Source: Grifola frondosa (Eukaryota > Basidiomycota > Agaricomycetes > Polyporales > Grifolaceae). From it: a DNA stretch of 64,000 nt. Location of the stretch: positions 3,576,884 to 3,640,883 of the forward strand of contig LUGG01000001.1 in NCBI GenBank assembly GCA_001683735.1. The letters are read 5' to 3'. Made by a program: the position numbers and the translations under genes. Under the pieces are notes generated by a model that worked only from the letters and a program-made list of their open reading frames with translations, made no database searches and was not told the DNA's origin. This document shows positions 48,648 through 58,084 of this stretch, one piece after another (position 1 is the first letter of the stretch; each line of letters begins with the position of its first letter).

Positions 48648-51600
48648 TTATCTTCTATTTCTTTGCAGCTGATTCCTCGTCCTATGTCCTATTGGTTCAT
48701 CATCTGAGTCTGATTCCTCATTGTTCATGTCCTCATCCGGTTCTGGGTCCCATAGATATTCTTCTTGTATTCCCTGAGACTGGTCTATCGCTGGACCTTG
48801 AATTTGATCCAATGAATCTGCTGGCAATATATCGAGAATATTTGCTGCCGGATGATAGGCAAGTAGTCTGAATGCTGCAATATTCTTTCTCGTGCTACAC
48901 TCCATTGATCTCTCGTACTACATATGCTCCTCTCGGTGTCCGTCGAACTACTTCATATGGTCCCAGGTATCTTGGTTTATGCTTGCGATTCATCTCCTTT
49001 TCGATCGTGGAGTTCCGTACCAAGACTAAGTCACCTGGATTATATGACGACTTCTGCATGCGATGGGCAAATTTTTCTTCTCGAAATAGGCCTTTGAGTT
49101 TATCCTGCTTTTCTTCAATACCTCTGCTGCTTTCTCAACATCTTCAGGTTTCCTTTCAAGCTGCCTAATTCTAAGCGCTAGAAGATCTTCTGAAGATATT
49201 CCCTTCTGAAATCCTTCTACCATGAATGTAGCCTCACGGAGATCCATAGGCAATACTGGGTGGACTCCATGCAACAAATAGTAAGGGCTAAATCCGGTAG
49301 CTCTTCTAATAGAAACTCGATCCGCAAATAAAGCATGAGGCAAAAGCTCTGGCCAACGTGTTATCTGACCAGCACATGCTTTCACTAATGCTTCTCGCAG
49401 CGTAAAGTGTCCTCGTTCAACTACTCCATTGGCCTTTGAGTTATATGGTGATATTCGTATATGTGGGATACCATATTTCTTGACCAATAATTGAAAGGCA
49501 CCTTTCGTCTCACTTCCATTATCTGTTACAATCTCTCCAATTGCTCCATATCGGCAAATTATCTGTCCCAGAAAAATTTGGCCACTTCTTTTGCTGATGC
49601 ACTTCTTAATGCTCGACCTTCTGAGACTCCAGATAGGTCATCTCTGCATGCTATAATACAAGTATACCCATGCGCTGGAGGCATAAACATAATATCCATG
49701 TACATTTTTGTGAATAATGTAGCTGGGGTGGATATTGTGATAGGTATTTCCACTTTCTTGACATTCCGTATCTGACATTCGTGACAAGACTGCACATGGT
49801 GCCGGACGTCTGAGTGATAGAACGGCAAAAGAACCTGTTACTATTGTCTCGAACGTAGCATGCTCTCCTTTATGGCCTAACTCTTCGTGGGCTTCTTCAA
49901 GTATCCTTCTTCGTTCATCAACTCTAAATACTATTCTCACTGGCATTCGCTTCGTATATCGGCGAAACATGTTTCCTTCTTTAAGGAAATACTTCTGACA
50001 TTTTCGAAGGAATCGAGACCTTTCAGATATCTTAGGAAATACAGGTATTTCCAAAGTGTCCAAGAACTTGTATATCTTCTGTAAGGTCTGATCCTGAGAT
50101 GTAGTGGCTGATATAAAACACTAGCTTCTGAATCCTGAAATGCTTATGCGCTTTGCAAATTCTTCACGAGCTTGCTCTGGGCAGAGTCCTGCATACAGGG
50201 CAATGTTATCCAACCATTCATCATCATCTGCTTCTACAACTTTCTCCTCTCCTAAGGGTCTTCGTGACAATGCATCTGGTCCTTTATGCTTCTTGGCCGG
50301 TACATGGATTAGCTTAAAATCAAACATTAGGATTCCTTGAATCAACGATTGATAGTAGCATTTGGTTGTAGGTCTGGGTCATTAAGCATCCCCTTAATGT
50401 ATTTTGGCATCAACCTCAACATGTAGGGTCTTAATTCCAACCAAATATAATCTCCAATGTCGTAAGGCTCGATACAGTCCATAAAGCTCTAGCTTGGGCT
50501 GGCTATAGTTCGCCTCCGTCTTGATATAGGAAGTGATCCAAAACGGGCCGGTCGACGCTTCTCATTCTCATCTAACTGATACAGAATAAACCCTATTGCA
50601 TATTTGCTTGAATCGACAGCTAATATGACTGGGTTTTCTGACTGATAGTTAATAGGCTTAAGCACCGGGGCTGAAGCAACTATCATCTTCATCTTCTCAA
50701 ATGCTTCTTCTCGATCTGGATTCCATGAAAAGGGAACATCCTTGTATAACAACTCTTTAAGAGGTTGAATACGCTTGGAGTAGTCCTGAATCCATATTCG
50801 AACTGTTCCGCATAATCCAAGAAATCCTCTAACATCCTTAAGGGAGGACGGACGGGGCCAATTCTGAATTTTATCAACTCTGTCATGGTCCGGCATTCGA
50901 CCTTCCTGCGTACACTTCTGTCCTACAATCACAACTTCAGGACAGCAGATTTGACTTTTCGCTGCTGAAAAGGTAATCCCTGCTTGTCCAACTCTATGCA
51001 TGATCCGATGCACATCTTGTGCATGCTCCCAAATAAATCGTCTGATTTTTGGATTCTCCTTTAATGTCTCGGCTTTTCCTGACTTATCCAAATACTGAGA
51101 TACTGGCCCTTTGATTGGCAAATCATCAATGAATATATTCGCTGTTTGAGGAATCTCATCTTGCAAAACAAATGTCATGCAAGCCTGAAATTCAGCTGGC
51201 GAATTGGTGAATCCCATAGGCATAGACGTAATACGTAGTAGGCCTAATGGTGACAAAACGCGGTCATATCTCTGCTAGTCGGATCAACTTTTCGAGCATC
51301 AAAGGCCCAAAACAAGTCAAACACTGAATAACATTGCCGTCCTGCAAAAGGTTCAACAAAGTCATCCAATATTGGGGGTACTCCTGCATCTCGAATGGTC
51401 ACTGCATTTAATGGTTGCAAGTCATGCACGATCCGTAATTTTCCATTCTTTTTCAAGACACAGAACCATTTGGATCTGTACGATGACTGACACCTTTCAT
51501 AGACTCCTGCTTCTATTTTTCCTTTCAACAATTCTATGACCTTCTCTCTAATTCCAGGGGGTATTGGTATATTTCTATCCACCCAAGGGATATGCGGAAT

Positions 51601-52038
51601 AACTGGAATGATATATGGAGAGAAGTAGTCATCTCTAAACGTTCCTCTTTCATTTTCTTCAAATGCTAGAACCCTTTCATTCAATCTTAGAATGTGCTTG
51701 AACAATTCTTCTTCTTCTGGCCACATAAATTTATCTTTATTTATTTGCATGCTTTCTATTCTTTCCAATGTCAACTTCTTCGTGGGTATAAATTTCGGTG
51801 GGTTTGGCGATAATAATGGTAGATTGTGTAAGGGGTCCTCGGGAAACCTTCTGATGACACGTGCATCTTGTGGAAATACTCCGGGAATTGGGTTAACTCT
51901 TTGAGCTACCGGCTTGTATACCCCAAATACTTGATCAGCATCTGACTTCGTCATCGCCATTCCTACTGGGTTCTTGGATATCAATGCTTCTTGACTATAA
52001 TCCTTTCCTAATCGAGCTTCAAGTGTTCTAATCGGCAT
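48648..52038 (-). CDS. Retrotransposon pol: reverse transcriptase, RNase H, integrase
   Basis: From the ATG at 52038: GVYKPVAQRVNPIPGVFP, then the RT fingers and palm (YRSKWFCVLKKNGKLRIVHD, LQPLNAVTIRDAGVPPI), GFTNSPAEFQ, and the catalytic motif NIFIDDL. The Ty3-type thumb follows with FLGLCGTVRIWIQDYSKRIQ. RNase H has ILAVDSSKYAIGFILYQLDE and EANYSQPKLELYGLYRAL. The integrase zinc finger (EAHEELGHKGEHATFE ... HHVQSCHECQ) precedes the DDE core (YMDIMFMPPA, IVTDNGSETKGAF, SPYNSKANGVVERGHFTLRE). A C-terminal RKHKPRYLGPYEVVRR-like fold follows, with an acidic tail ending at 48648. Single-base frame breaks near 51,250, 50,540 and 50,350 and in the integrase interrupt it; whether these are errors or decay cannot be told from the sequence alone. 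Confidence 0.88.
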
Positions 52039-52256
52039 TCTTTCTGACTTCTGCTTTCCTTGATGGCGAATAAGAATATTGCTAGTGGTTGTTGGGTTGT
52101 GTCAAATTTGCAGGAATATTAGCTATAAGAGCTAATAAAGGCTATAAACAAATGACTGAGGTCCAGTTTATTGTCATAGAGGACAGAAACCATTTCGCAA
52201 TAATTCTTATCCTCAATTCTTCATTTCCTTCTTTCTTTCTTTCATATATGCTCCAA

Positions 52257-52270
52257 TCGCCCCACAGTTA
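52257..52270. repeat. Second copy of the CGCCCCACAGTTA motif
   Basis: It matches the polypurine tract sequence at 48026-48040 and a third copy at 56547-56560. Confidence 0.6.
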
Positions 52271-52301
52271 AAATTTTTAACTGAAGGATCATTAATCAGA
52301 T

Positions 52302-52578
52302 TTAGGCAACAATTAAATCAGTTTTGGGCTGAAGTAATTGTTGACTATTCATATCTGAATGGAACATGGTCCTATCAATCTCTTTCTGCCGCAGTCGACG
52401 ATCACGTCGCATATTCTGCATCATATCTTCCATGACCTCTTTCCTAGTTCTATTCTTCTTTATCTGCTTTCTCTTCTCACGTTTCCTTTCTAATTGGCCC
52501 ATTCTCTTCATCAATCTCTTTATGAACTCTTTCCTCAATTCTTTTCAGCCAGAGTCTCTTCCAAAAGAGTCAAAGCCA
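52302..52578 (-). CDS. Small Lys/Arg-rich protein, about 92 residues
   Basis: An ATG at 52578 begins MALTLLEETLAEKN. After a one-base frame change near 52,535 the frame continues KEFIKRLMKRMGQLERKR and on through a strongly basic helix to a stop at 52302. A TATA box for the same strand, TATATAAA on the minus strand (52631-52624), lies about 50 bp upstream. The function is unknown; a basic coiled coil could bind nucleic acid. Confidence 0.4.
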
Positions 52579-52623
52579 TAGTGGGGGGAAAGGGATAGGT
52601 ATAGTCTGATAGATGGATTCTGG

Positions 52624-52631
52624 TTTATATA
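52624..52631 (-). promoter_or_regulatory. TATA box inside the retroelement
   Basis: TATATAAA on the minus strand, about 50 bp before the ATG at 52578. It could drive the small basic ORF and the pol region. Confidence 0.45.
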
Positions 52632-53907
52632 CCCGTCCAAATAAATGACTAGGCCTTTCTATAACTTTCTTGAATCTTGTGGAAAATTGTCTCAACTTTC
52701 CTAGAATGTTCTGGTACTTGCAAATAGATTCTCTGCATTTCTAGTACATTCTGGTACTTGCTTTCTGGTAAAAGAATGTTTTCTTCAATCTAAAATTCTG
52801 GGGGTTTCGAGGACAATCTCAATAAAATCCTTGACCAAAATAACCCTGAAAAGGTCTGTCACAATAGTGTGCAGAATGTGATTTGTCTTGCCCAGTAAGT
52901 GTCGGGCTTGACTTCACAGTTTCCGCGCGGAAGTCACGTGACCGCGCACCGCGACGCGTCTTGTCTCTGTGACTAAACGGCGTGACATGCTCTTTCCTGC
53001 TGGCTATCTGGAAGTCGATTACTCCCTGATCGGTCGTCTCTATTGTTTCTGCCCTTCGCCCTTTCTCACATACTGCTGCTTGTTCTTCGTCTCTCTCTTC
53101 TAGGTCCTGCTATGGTACGCACAAGCGCGTTCGTGCTTCAACGTTCTCGTTGAAGCTGGCTTGGTGAGTACGCTCATTTCTTCTAACATTACTGCTGTTT
53201 CGGGTCTGTTTGCAGGTCTTTCGTGTGGCGTCGACGGTTAGATGTCCCACAGGACTTCTAAACGTCTGCCACGTCGATTCTCGCACAGCGTTGTGTGCGC
53301 TGACTGCGTCCTTGGCTCTCTATCAACTTCTTCACTCTGCCTATCTCCTGGTCCTTCTTTGGCACTCGACCTCTCTTGGCTTCATCTGCGCACATCTTGC
53401 ACGCGTTCTACTTGCTTCATTCTGCTGCCTATCTTCTTCTATCTCTAGCTTCCGGCTTCCTTGGCCAACGATTCTCGGGCATATGGAGTCTTTGAGGCGG
53501 GACGCACGCGGACGCTTGCTCGTCGAGTACGCTAGGTAAGTCAATAAATTCAGATACATTTTGTCCGAATTTACAAGACTATTGTACAGGACAAGATCTC
53601 GCTTTCAAAGATACATTGAAGGTATCTTACGGTGCGTTCCTTTTAATCAATAACAATCAGCTTCTGACTCATCATCCGCAAACTCATAGGATAATATTCG
53701 TCGTCCGTGCCGTCTCCTGTCTCACCGTGTCCGACGCGGCCGGTAATGGCGCGTTTAAACGAACTGAGGACGGGCGAACGAACCTTCTTTCGGCCTTGGT
53801 CCACAGCCGCACCGGGACGACGAGAAGATGCTCGAGGCCCGTGCGCTCCTCGCGTTGCAAAGCGAGACCGGGCTCGTCGTCGTGCCATCCTATTCTCTTT
53901 ACCTTCT
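52632..53907. other. Insert region with possible short plus-strand exons
   Basis: From about 52,900 the sequence turns GC-richer. An ATG at 53,113, a donor GTGAGTACGC near 53,164 and an acceptor TTTGCAG near 53,216 suggest a spliced plus-strand transcript; another donor, GTAAGTC near 53,536, follows the segment ESLRRDARGRLLVEYA. No continuous protein can be assembled with confidence. Confidence 0.35.
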
Positions 53908-54823
53908 TTACAGCGGGCGGTTGTTAGTCCGCGCCTTCGGCTTCCTTTTGCGGCCGAACGGAGGGTACGTACCGGGAGGATCTCGATAGTTCGTCCGCGG
54001 CAGCTTGCGCGGGCGTAGCTCATACCGGGTCTTCGGCACGTCAAAGTCTACTTCTTCAACGAGGGTACCGTCCGTCAGCGGTGTGAGCGGGCTCGGCGGC
54101 GGGCTATCCAAACCTTCGGGCTCTGGGGCCGCTGAGCGCGCGCGCACCATTCCTTTCACTTCATACGGTGTGCTATCTATCTCTATGGTCCATCCATCTT
54201 TCACAACTGTGTTCTCCTTAGGTAGGTACTTGTAAGCTTCGGTAATCGTAGGATTAGCGGGTGGAAGCAGTACCTTGGTAATAATCTTGAAGTTATCGGG
54301 TAAGGCGGGTGATACGGTCTGCTGGATCGGCGGCGCTGCAGGAGGCATCGGAATAGAGGTCGAGAGGACGGTGGGCGGGGAAACACAGTGGGCTCACCCT
54401 CCGGTCCAAGGACAAGGGGTCCGATAACGACGTGCGCTTCGTCGCCGGTGTCCGTTTCAACGCGAACTGCTCCGCTACTGGGAGGAGGCGGCGGTCCACC
54501 GGGACGCATGCTGTTCAGGATCGGGATCGGGTCGGTCGTATCAGCCATGAGGACTCCGTCAAAGTGGATATCGTGCCCGTCGGTGTGAATAACGGCGTTG
54601 CGCAGGAGGAACGTCGAATACAGCTGGTTCGGGGCATTGCTGAACGAGAGCGCATGCATGGGTAACAGGTAGGCTTCGGTCGCGTCGATGGAGACGTCAT
54701 ATGAGGAAGCGAAGTGGCATGCGTGGAGAGCATCGCGGAAGGGCTCGATGATGTGGGAGAAGCGGAGGCGTTCCGCTGCAGGAGAGACTGGAGGGACTGC
54801 AGGATGGGGAGGAATATGGGCAT
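53908..54823 (-). CDS. Spliced gene of unknown function inside the retroelement
   Basis: Two exons, 54823-54398 and 54335-53908, flank a 62-nt GT-AG intron (GTGAGCC...CTGCAG). Exon 1, after a one-base frame change near 54,775, reads RLRFSHIIEPFRDALHACHF, then IDATEAYLLPMHALSFSNAP and LRNAVIHTDGHDIHFDGVLM, followed by a Pro-rich linker. Exon 2 reads NFKIITKVLLPPANPTITEA and WTIEIDSTPYEVKGMV, ending in a basic tail (GRKRKPKARTNNRPL). A TATA box (TATAAAA, 54872-54866 on the minus strand) lies 43 bp upstream. The family is not recognised. The codon use and GC content look cellular and unlike gag-pol, so it may be captured host DNA. Confidence 0.55.
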
Positions 54824-54832
54824 TTTACTGGT

Positions 54833-55933
54833 ATGTACAGATACTTTGCCGTTCGCCCTTCCGCCTTTTATACTAATTCCCTACCTAGTCAGGTGCCTTC
54901 AGGATCCTTCTGCCTCATTCTCGAGTCCTCGCCACTCTTCAGCTATGTTCTTCCCTTAGCGCGTCCTCAACTAGAAGACCTGCCTAATCCGGCGTTGCAA
55001 CATCACGCGGACGCGCCTCTGTTTGTTGATCCACAATGTAGGTCCCTTCATTTCTCGGATATCCCGACGATCTAACTCCTTCTCCTCGATCTCTTACAGA
55101 TGCTTCCGTGATGCGCTCGATCTCTGCATACTTCGGCCTTCAAACGCCTACGTTTCATACTAACTTTCGAGATTTTCCAGCGGATACACTTCTTCGGGCA
55201 CTCTTGCCCGGTACTCCATTCTACGGTAAGTTCATCCTTTACTATCTTCTTCTTTCCTTCTGCCTATTCGTCGATCGGGGGTGTACGCGTACGCGTCACT
55301 CCTGATCGAACGTTCAGCCTGATACGAACTTTGACGCGTCGTTCACGTCACTGCGGTGTTGACGCGTACTTCACGCTGACGCGTACACCTTCCAGGCAGT
55401 TCTCATATCTTCTGAACCATTCATCTCTCTTCTGGCATATCCTATACCCTGCTTCAGTCTTCTTCGGACTCTCGGACGGCGGCCAATTCTGCCCGCTACT
55501 TATTCTGGAATCCTCCGGAAGGTGAGCTCTCTCGATCTTTCTTGATTCATCTCACAACCAGCTGATCTCCGCAGCGCTGACGCGTTGCGTCCGATCGTTC
55601 CAAGACGACGCGCGTCGCGTCTTCCTGAACATTCTCGTGGCCACGGGATCCCTCTATCTTCTTCTGGCTCAATCCGACCTCTTTTTAGCTGTTTCCATAC
55701 CCTTCGAACCTCGGGCTACGCTGGCCGTGCACTTTCTCGGCGCATCTCGTACCTTCGACGCATTCGATTCAAGTACGTTCTTCCTAATTCTTGATGCTTC
55801 TTTACTGATCTCATAATTTCTAGGCGGATTTCCTGCAGGCTATATAAGCCGGCAAGAAATCTGTCGTCCTCACTTCCTGTCCCCCTTCTTCTCATACCTT
55901 CACTGCTCAACGCGTCTTGCACCTGCGAGCTGA
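54833..55933 (+). CDS. Five-exon gene of unknown function inside the retroelement
   Basis: Five exons (54833-55037, 55100-55225, 55396-55521, 55575-55772, 55824-55933) are joined by four GT-AG introns and sum to 765 nt, a multiple of three. The reading begins MYRYFAVRPSAFYTNSLPSQ, continues SPLFSYVLPLARPQLEDL and SVMRSISAYFGLQTPTFHTN, then YLFWNPPEALTRCVRSFQDD and VFLNILVATGSLYLLLAQSD, and ends STRLAPAS. One in-frame TGA at 55413-55415 interrupts exon 3. The product is hydrophobic in places, and no family is recognised. Its start codon lies only 10 bp from the divergent minus-strand gene's ATG, and that gene's TATA box is inside this gene's first exon. Confidence 0.52.
54866..54872 (-). promoter_or_regulatory. 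TATA box of the minus-strand cargo gene
   Basis: TATAAAA on the minus strand, 43 bp upstream of the ATG at 54823. Confidence 0.55.
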
Positions 55934-56586
55934 TCGCTGAGCTCAACGTTCACGAACGTCGGCACGCTTAGCTCGTCTGCTAGCTGCTGTGCGCTAGGTT
56001 GAATACTTCGTGCTCTAGGTATGCTTGTTCATCCGGTTTCCTTCTTCTTCTACTTGCTAACCTCTCTGCTTTCCAAGCGCGACACGTCGGCCATCGGGCG
56101 CAGTATATCTGCCCCGTCATCTTCCGCTCGGGTATCTCTGGGTCCTTGCTGCACTTCCAGGCTGCGGGCGCTGAATGCGCTCAACGCGTTCAACGATGCC
56201 CGAGTCTGCGCGCGCGGATACCTTTCCTAACCAGCTAAGTCATTCATCTCCTATCATATCTTTTTCTTCAATCTTCTTAACACTGTTTCCTTCGGCAGCC
56301 AGTCACGCGTTACCTTGCGGAGAGTCTCCTAGATATTGCAACGTGCTCGGCCGTCTCCTTCCTTGCGCCGTCTTCCGTCATATAGGTACGGCTGCTCCTT
56401 GCTTAATCTTCCTAACCTTTACTAACTATCTTTTCATCCTTCTAGTCTTTTCTTCTTCACCCTGTACAGCCGCATGCTGGTTCTATCGTTTCCGATTGTA
56501 TTTAGCTACGCGTCCATACTTAACGTTCCTCCATCGTCCATATATTTCGCCCCACAGTTAGAATTAATTACTGTCGGGTGACGCGT
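55285..56586. promoter_or_regulatory. Cluster of eleven ACGCGT sites
   Basis: ACGCGT starts at 55285, 55291, 55334, 55362, 55379, 55580, 55910, 56184, 56305, 56508 and 56581. Outliers lie at 52954 and 53401. ACGCGT is the core of the MluI cell-cycle box bound by fungal MBF/SBF-type factors. One site per about 4 kb is expected by chance. Confidence 0.6.
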
Positions 56587-57494
56587 CCATAACTCGATAG
56601 CCGCGTTTCGAAATATTTAGCTCATAGCTCCAAACCTTGACTTCTTATGTATCCGGGCATCTTCATCAATTCTTTCTTCTGTTTCTTTTACAAACTTGAA
56701 AAACTGTTAAACAAAAAAGAAAAACACGAATGTTCATCGGCATCCTTCATCATCCTTCATGCTGCTATCCTAACTTTCGACTATAATTCGCGGCGGAACA
56801 AGTTAACTTAATAACTTGAAAATAAATTTCCAACTTGCTCTTCTTGAGCTTATCGGAAAATTCTGGAATGACAATAAGCCTTGTATATTCAATCCTGCTC
56901 CTCAGGGTGCCTTAGCTCCATTATCCTGGTACTTGTCTTCTATTTTCGGATACACCCGGCGTATGCTTAATTCTGCTGCTTAACTCAATACTGGCTAACC
57001 TCCTCCTGACAATATTTATCCCGAATGCATATGGAAAAATACGGTCCTCTTCATCGTCTAATACACGTGTTCTTACTGACTTTCTTACTGACCCTTCCTA
57101 TTCACAGACGGACTTCAGAACTTCCATGCACTCAGTGGCTATGGTCTGAATATTGTCCCTACTTCTGTGCGAAGGTTAACTGCTAAACTTCTAATAACGT
57201 GTACCGAATCGGGCATTCCGTGATTAATCCTGCCATTGGATATCCAATATATCGGTGGGCTCCAGATCTTCTTATCTTCAACTGTCTGACACCGGCATTT
57301 CCCGAACGTAATAACTTCTTAAGGCTTCTTCATATATGGGCTTCTCGAGCGTCAATCAGACCAATATGTCTGATTACTTTTGACGTGAGTATACATCAAA
57401 ACTAATGATGTAAACTGTCATTCAGAAATTCCCTTATAGTTGAAGGAAAATTCTAAATCGCCACTTTCACTCTTCCTTCCTTCCACCATCACCT
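55934..57494. other. Insert region without a supported gene
   Basis: About 1.6 kb. It contains the right part of the ACGCGT cluster and the third CGCCCCACAGTTA motif (56547-56560). Pyrimidine-rich plus-strand stretches look intron- or UTR-like. No protein can be assembled. Confidence 0.45.
56547..56560. repeat. Third copy of the CGCCCCACAGTTA motif
   Basis: Shares TCGCCCCACAGTTA plus the following A/T-rich ..AATT..T.ACTG stretch with 52257-52290. Confidence 0.6.
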
Positions 57495-57829
57495 ATGCCT
57501 ATCGAAGTAGGCTCTTCAATTACCATTCTTTCCCTTTCCCCAAGTCACTAACTTCTATGTTATACAGGTCAATAGCACTGTCGGCTATCTGAACGAGACG
57601 GGGGTTGTTACTGGGAAAGTAATTGAAGTGGAAACGGTCGATGTGAGTTTCTTTCAATCTGCTGTGGTCCTATCTCTGCTAATATATCTTCTAGGGCATG
57701 AGGCGTGTTGTCATCCAAGTGGGTGACAATACTGATGCCATAAAACTTCCGTAAGCTGAACTGTTCTTCTTCAATCTGATCTTATCCTTCCATAGCATGG
57801 CAACTGTATTCTTAGTTCGCCATACGTAG
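57495..57829 (+). CDS. Four-exon small protein (58 residues) antisense to the retroelement
   Basis: Exons 57495-57506, 57568-57642, 57695-57750 and 57796-57829 sum to 177 nt and join in frame across introns of 61, 52 and 45 nt, all GT-AG (GTAGGC...ATACAG, GTGAGT...TTCTAG, GTAAGC...CCATAG). The product starts MPIEVNSTVGYLNETGVV and has alternating hydrophobic residues (GKVIEVETVDGMRRVVIQVG), as in a small beta-barrel, ending FLVRHT. No family is recognised. It is opposite to the retroelement's transcription and sits between the second protease ORF and the cargo block. Confidence 0.5.
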
Positions 57830-58084
57830 GGATAGTATAGATGGGCTCCACATAGACATATCAATGTACTTGTTTTCTAGAATTCGAATGGTCACGTCAT
57901 CTTTTCGGTGCCAAACCTTGAATGCCTAGGAAAATTTCAAGAATAAACTTTTGATATATCTGATGCTGCAAAACATCCGTGGGGTCCAATAACTTCCATT
58001 CGGTATGTTCCTTCGATCTAACTTCTTGCTGTAAACCTTGTCCATTAACCCTTGGCCATAGCTCCGATCGTAATCCAAATTGTC

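Noticed and set aside
52580..52880. Resemblance of this stretch to the LTR promoter region, suggesting another LTR
   Set aside because: Similar layout (TATA box, G run, TTCTGG words) but the bases do not align over any length, so it is not a copy of the LTR.
55837..55852. GGCTATATAAGCCGGC as a plus-strand TATA box
   Set aside because: It lies in frame within the last exon of the plus-strand cargo gene; no gene follows it at a suitable distance.
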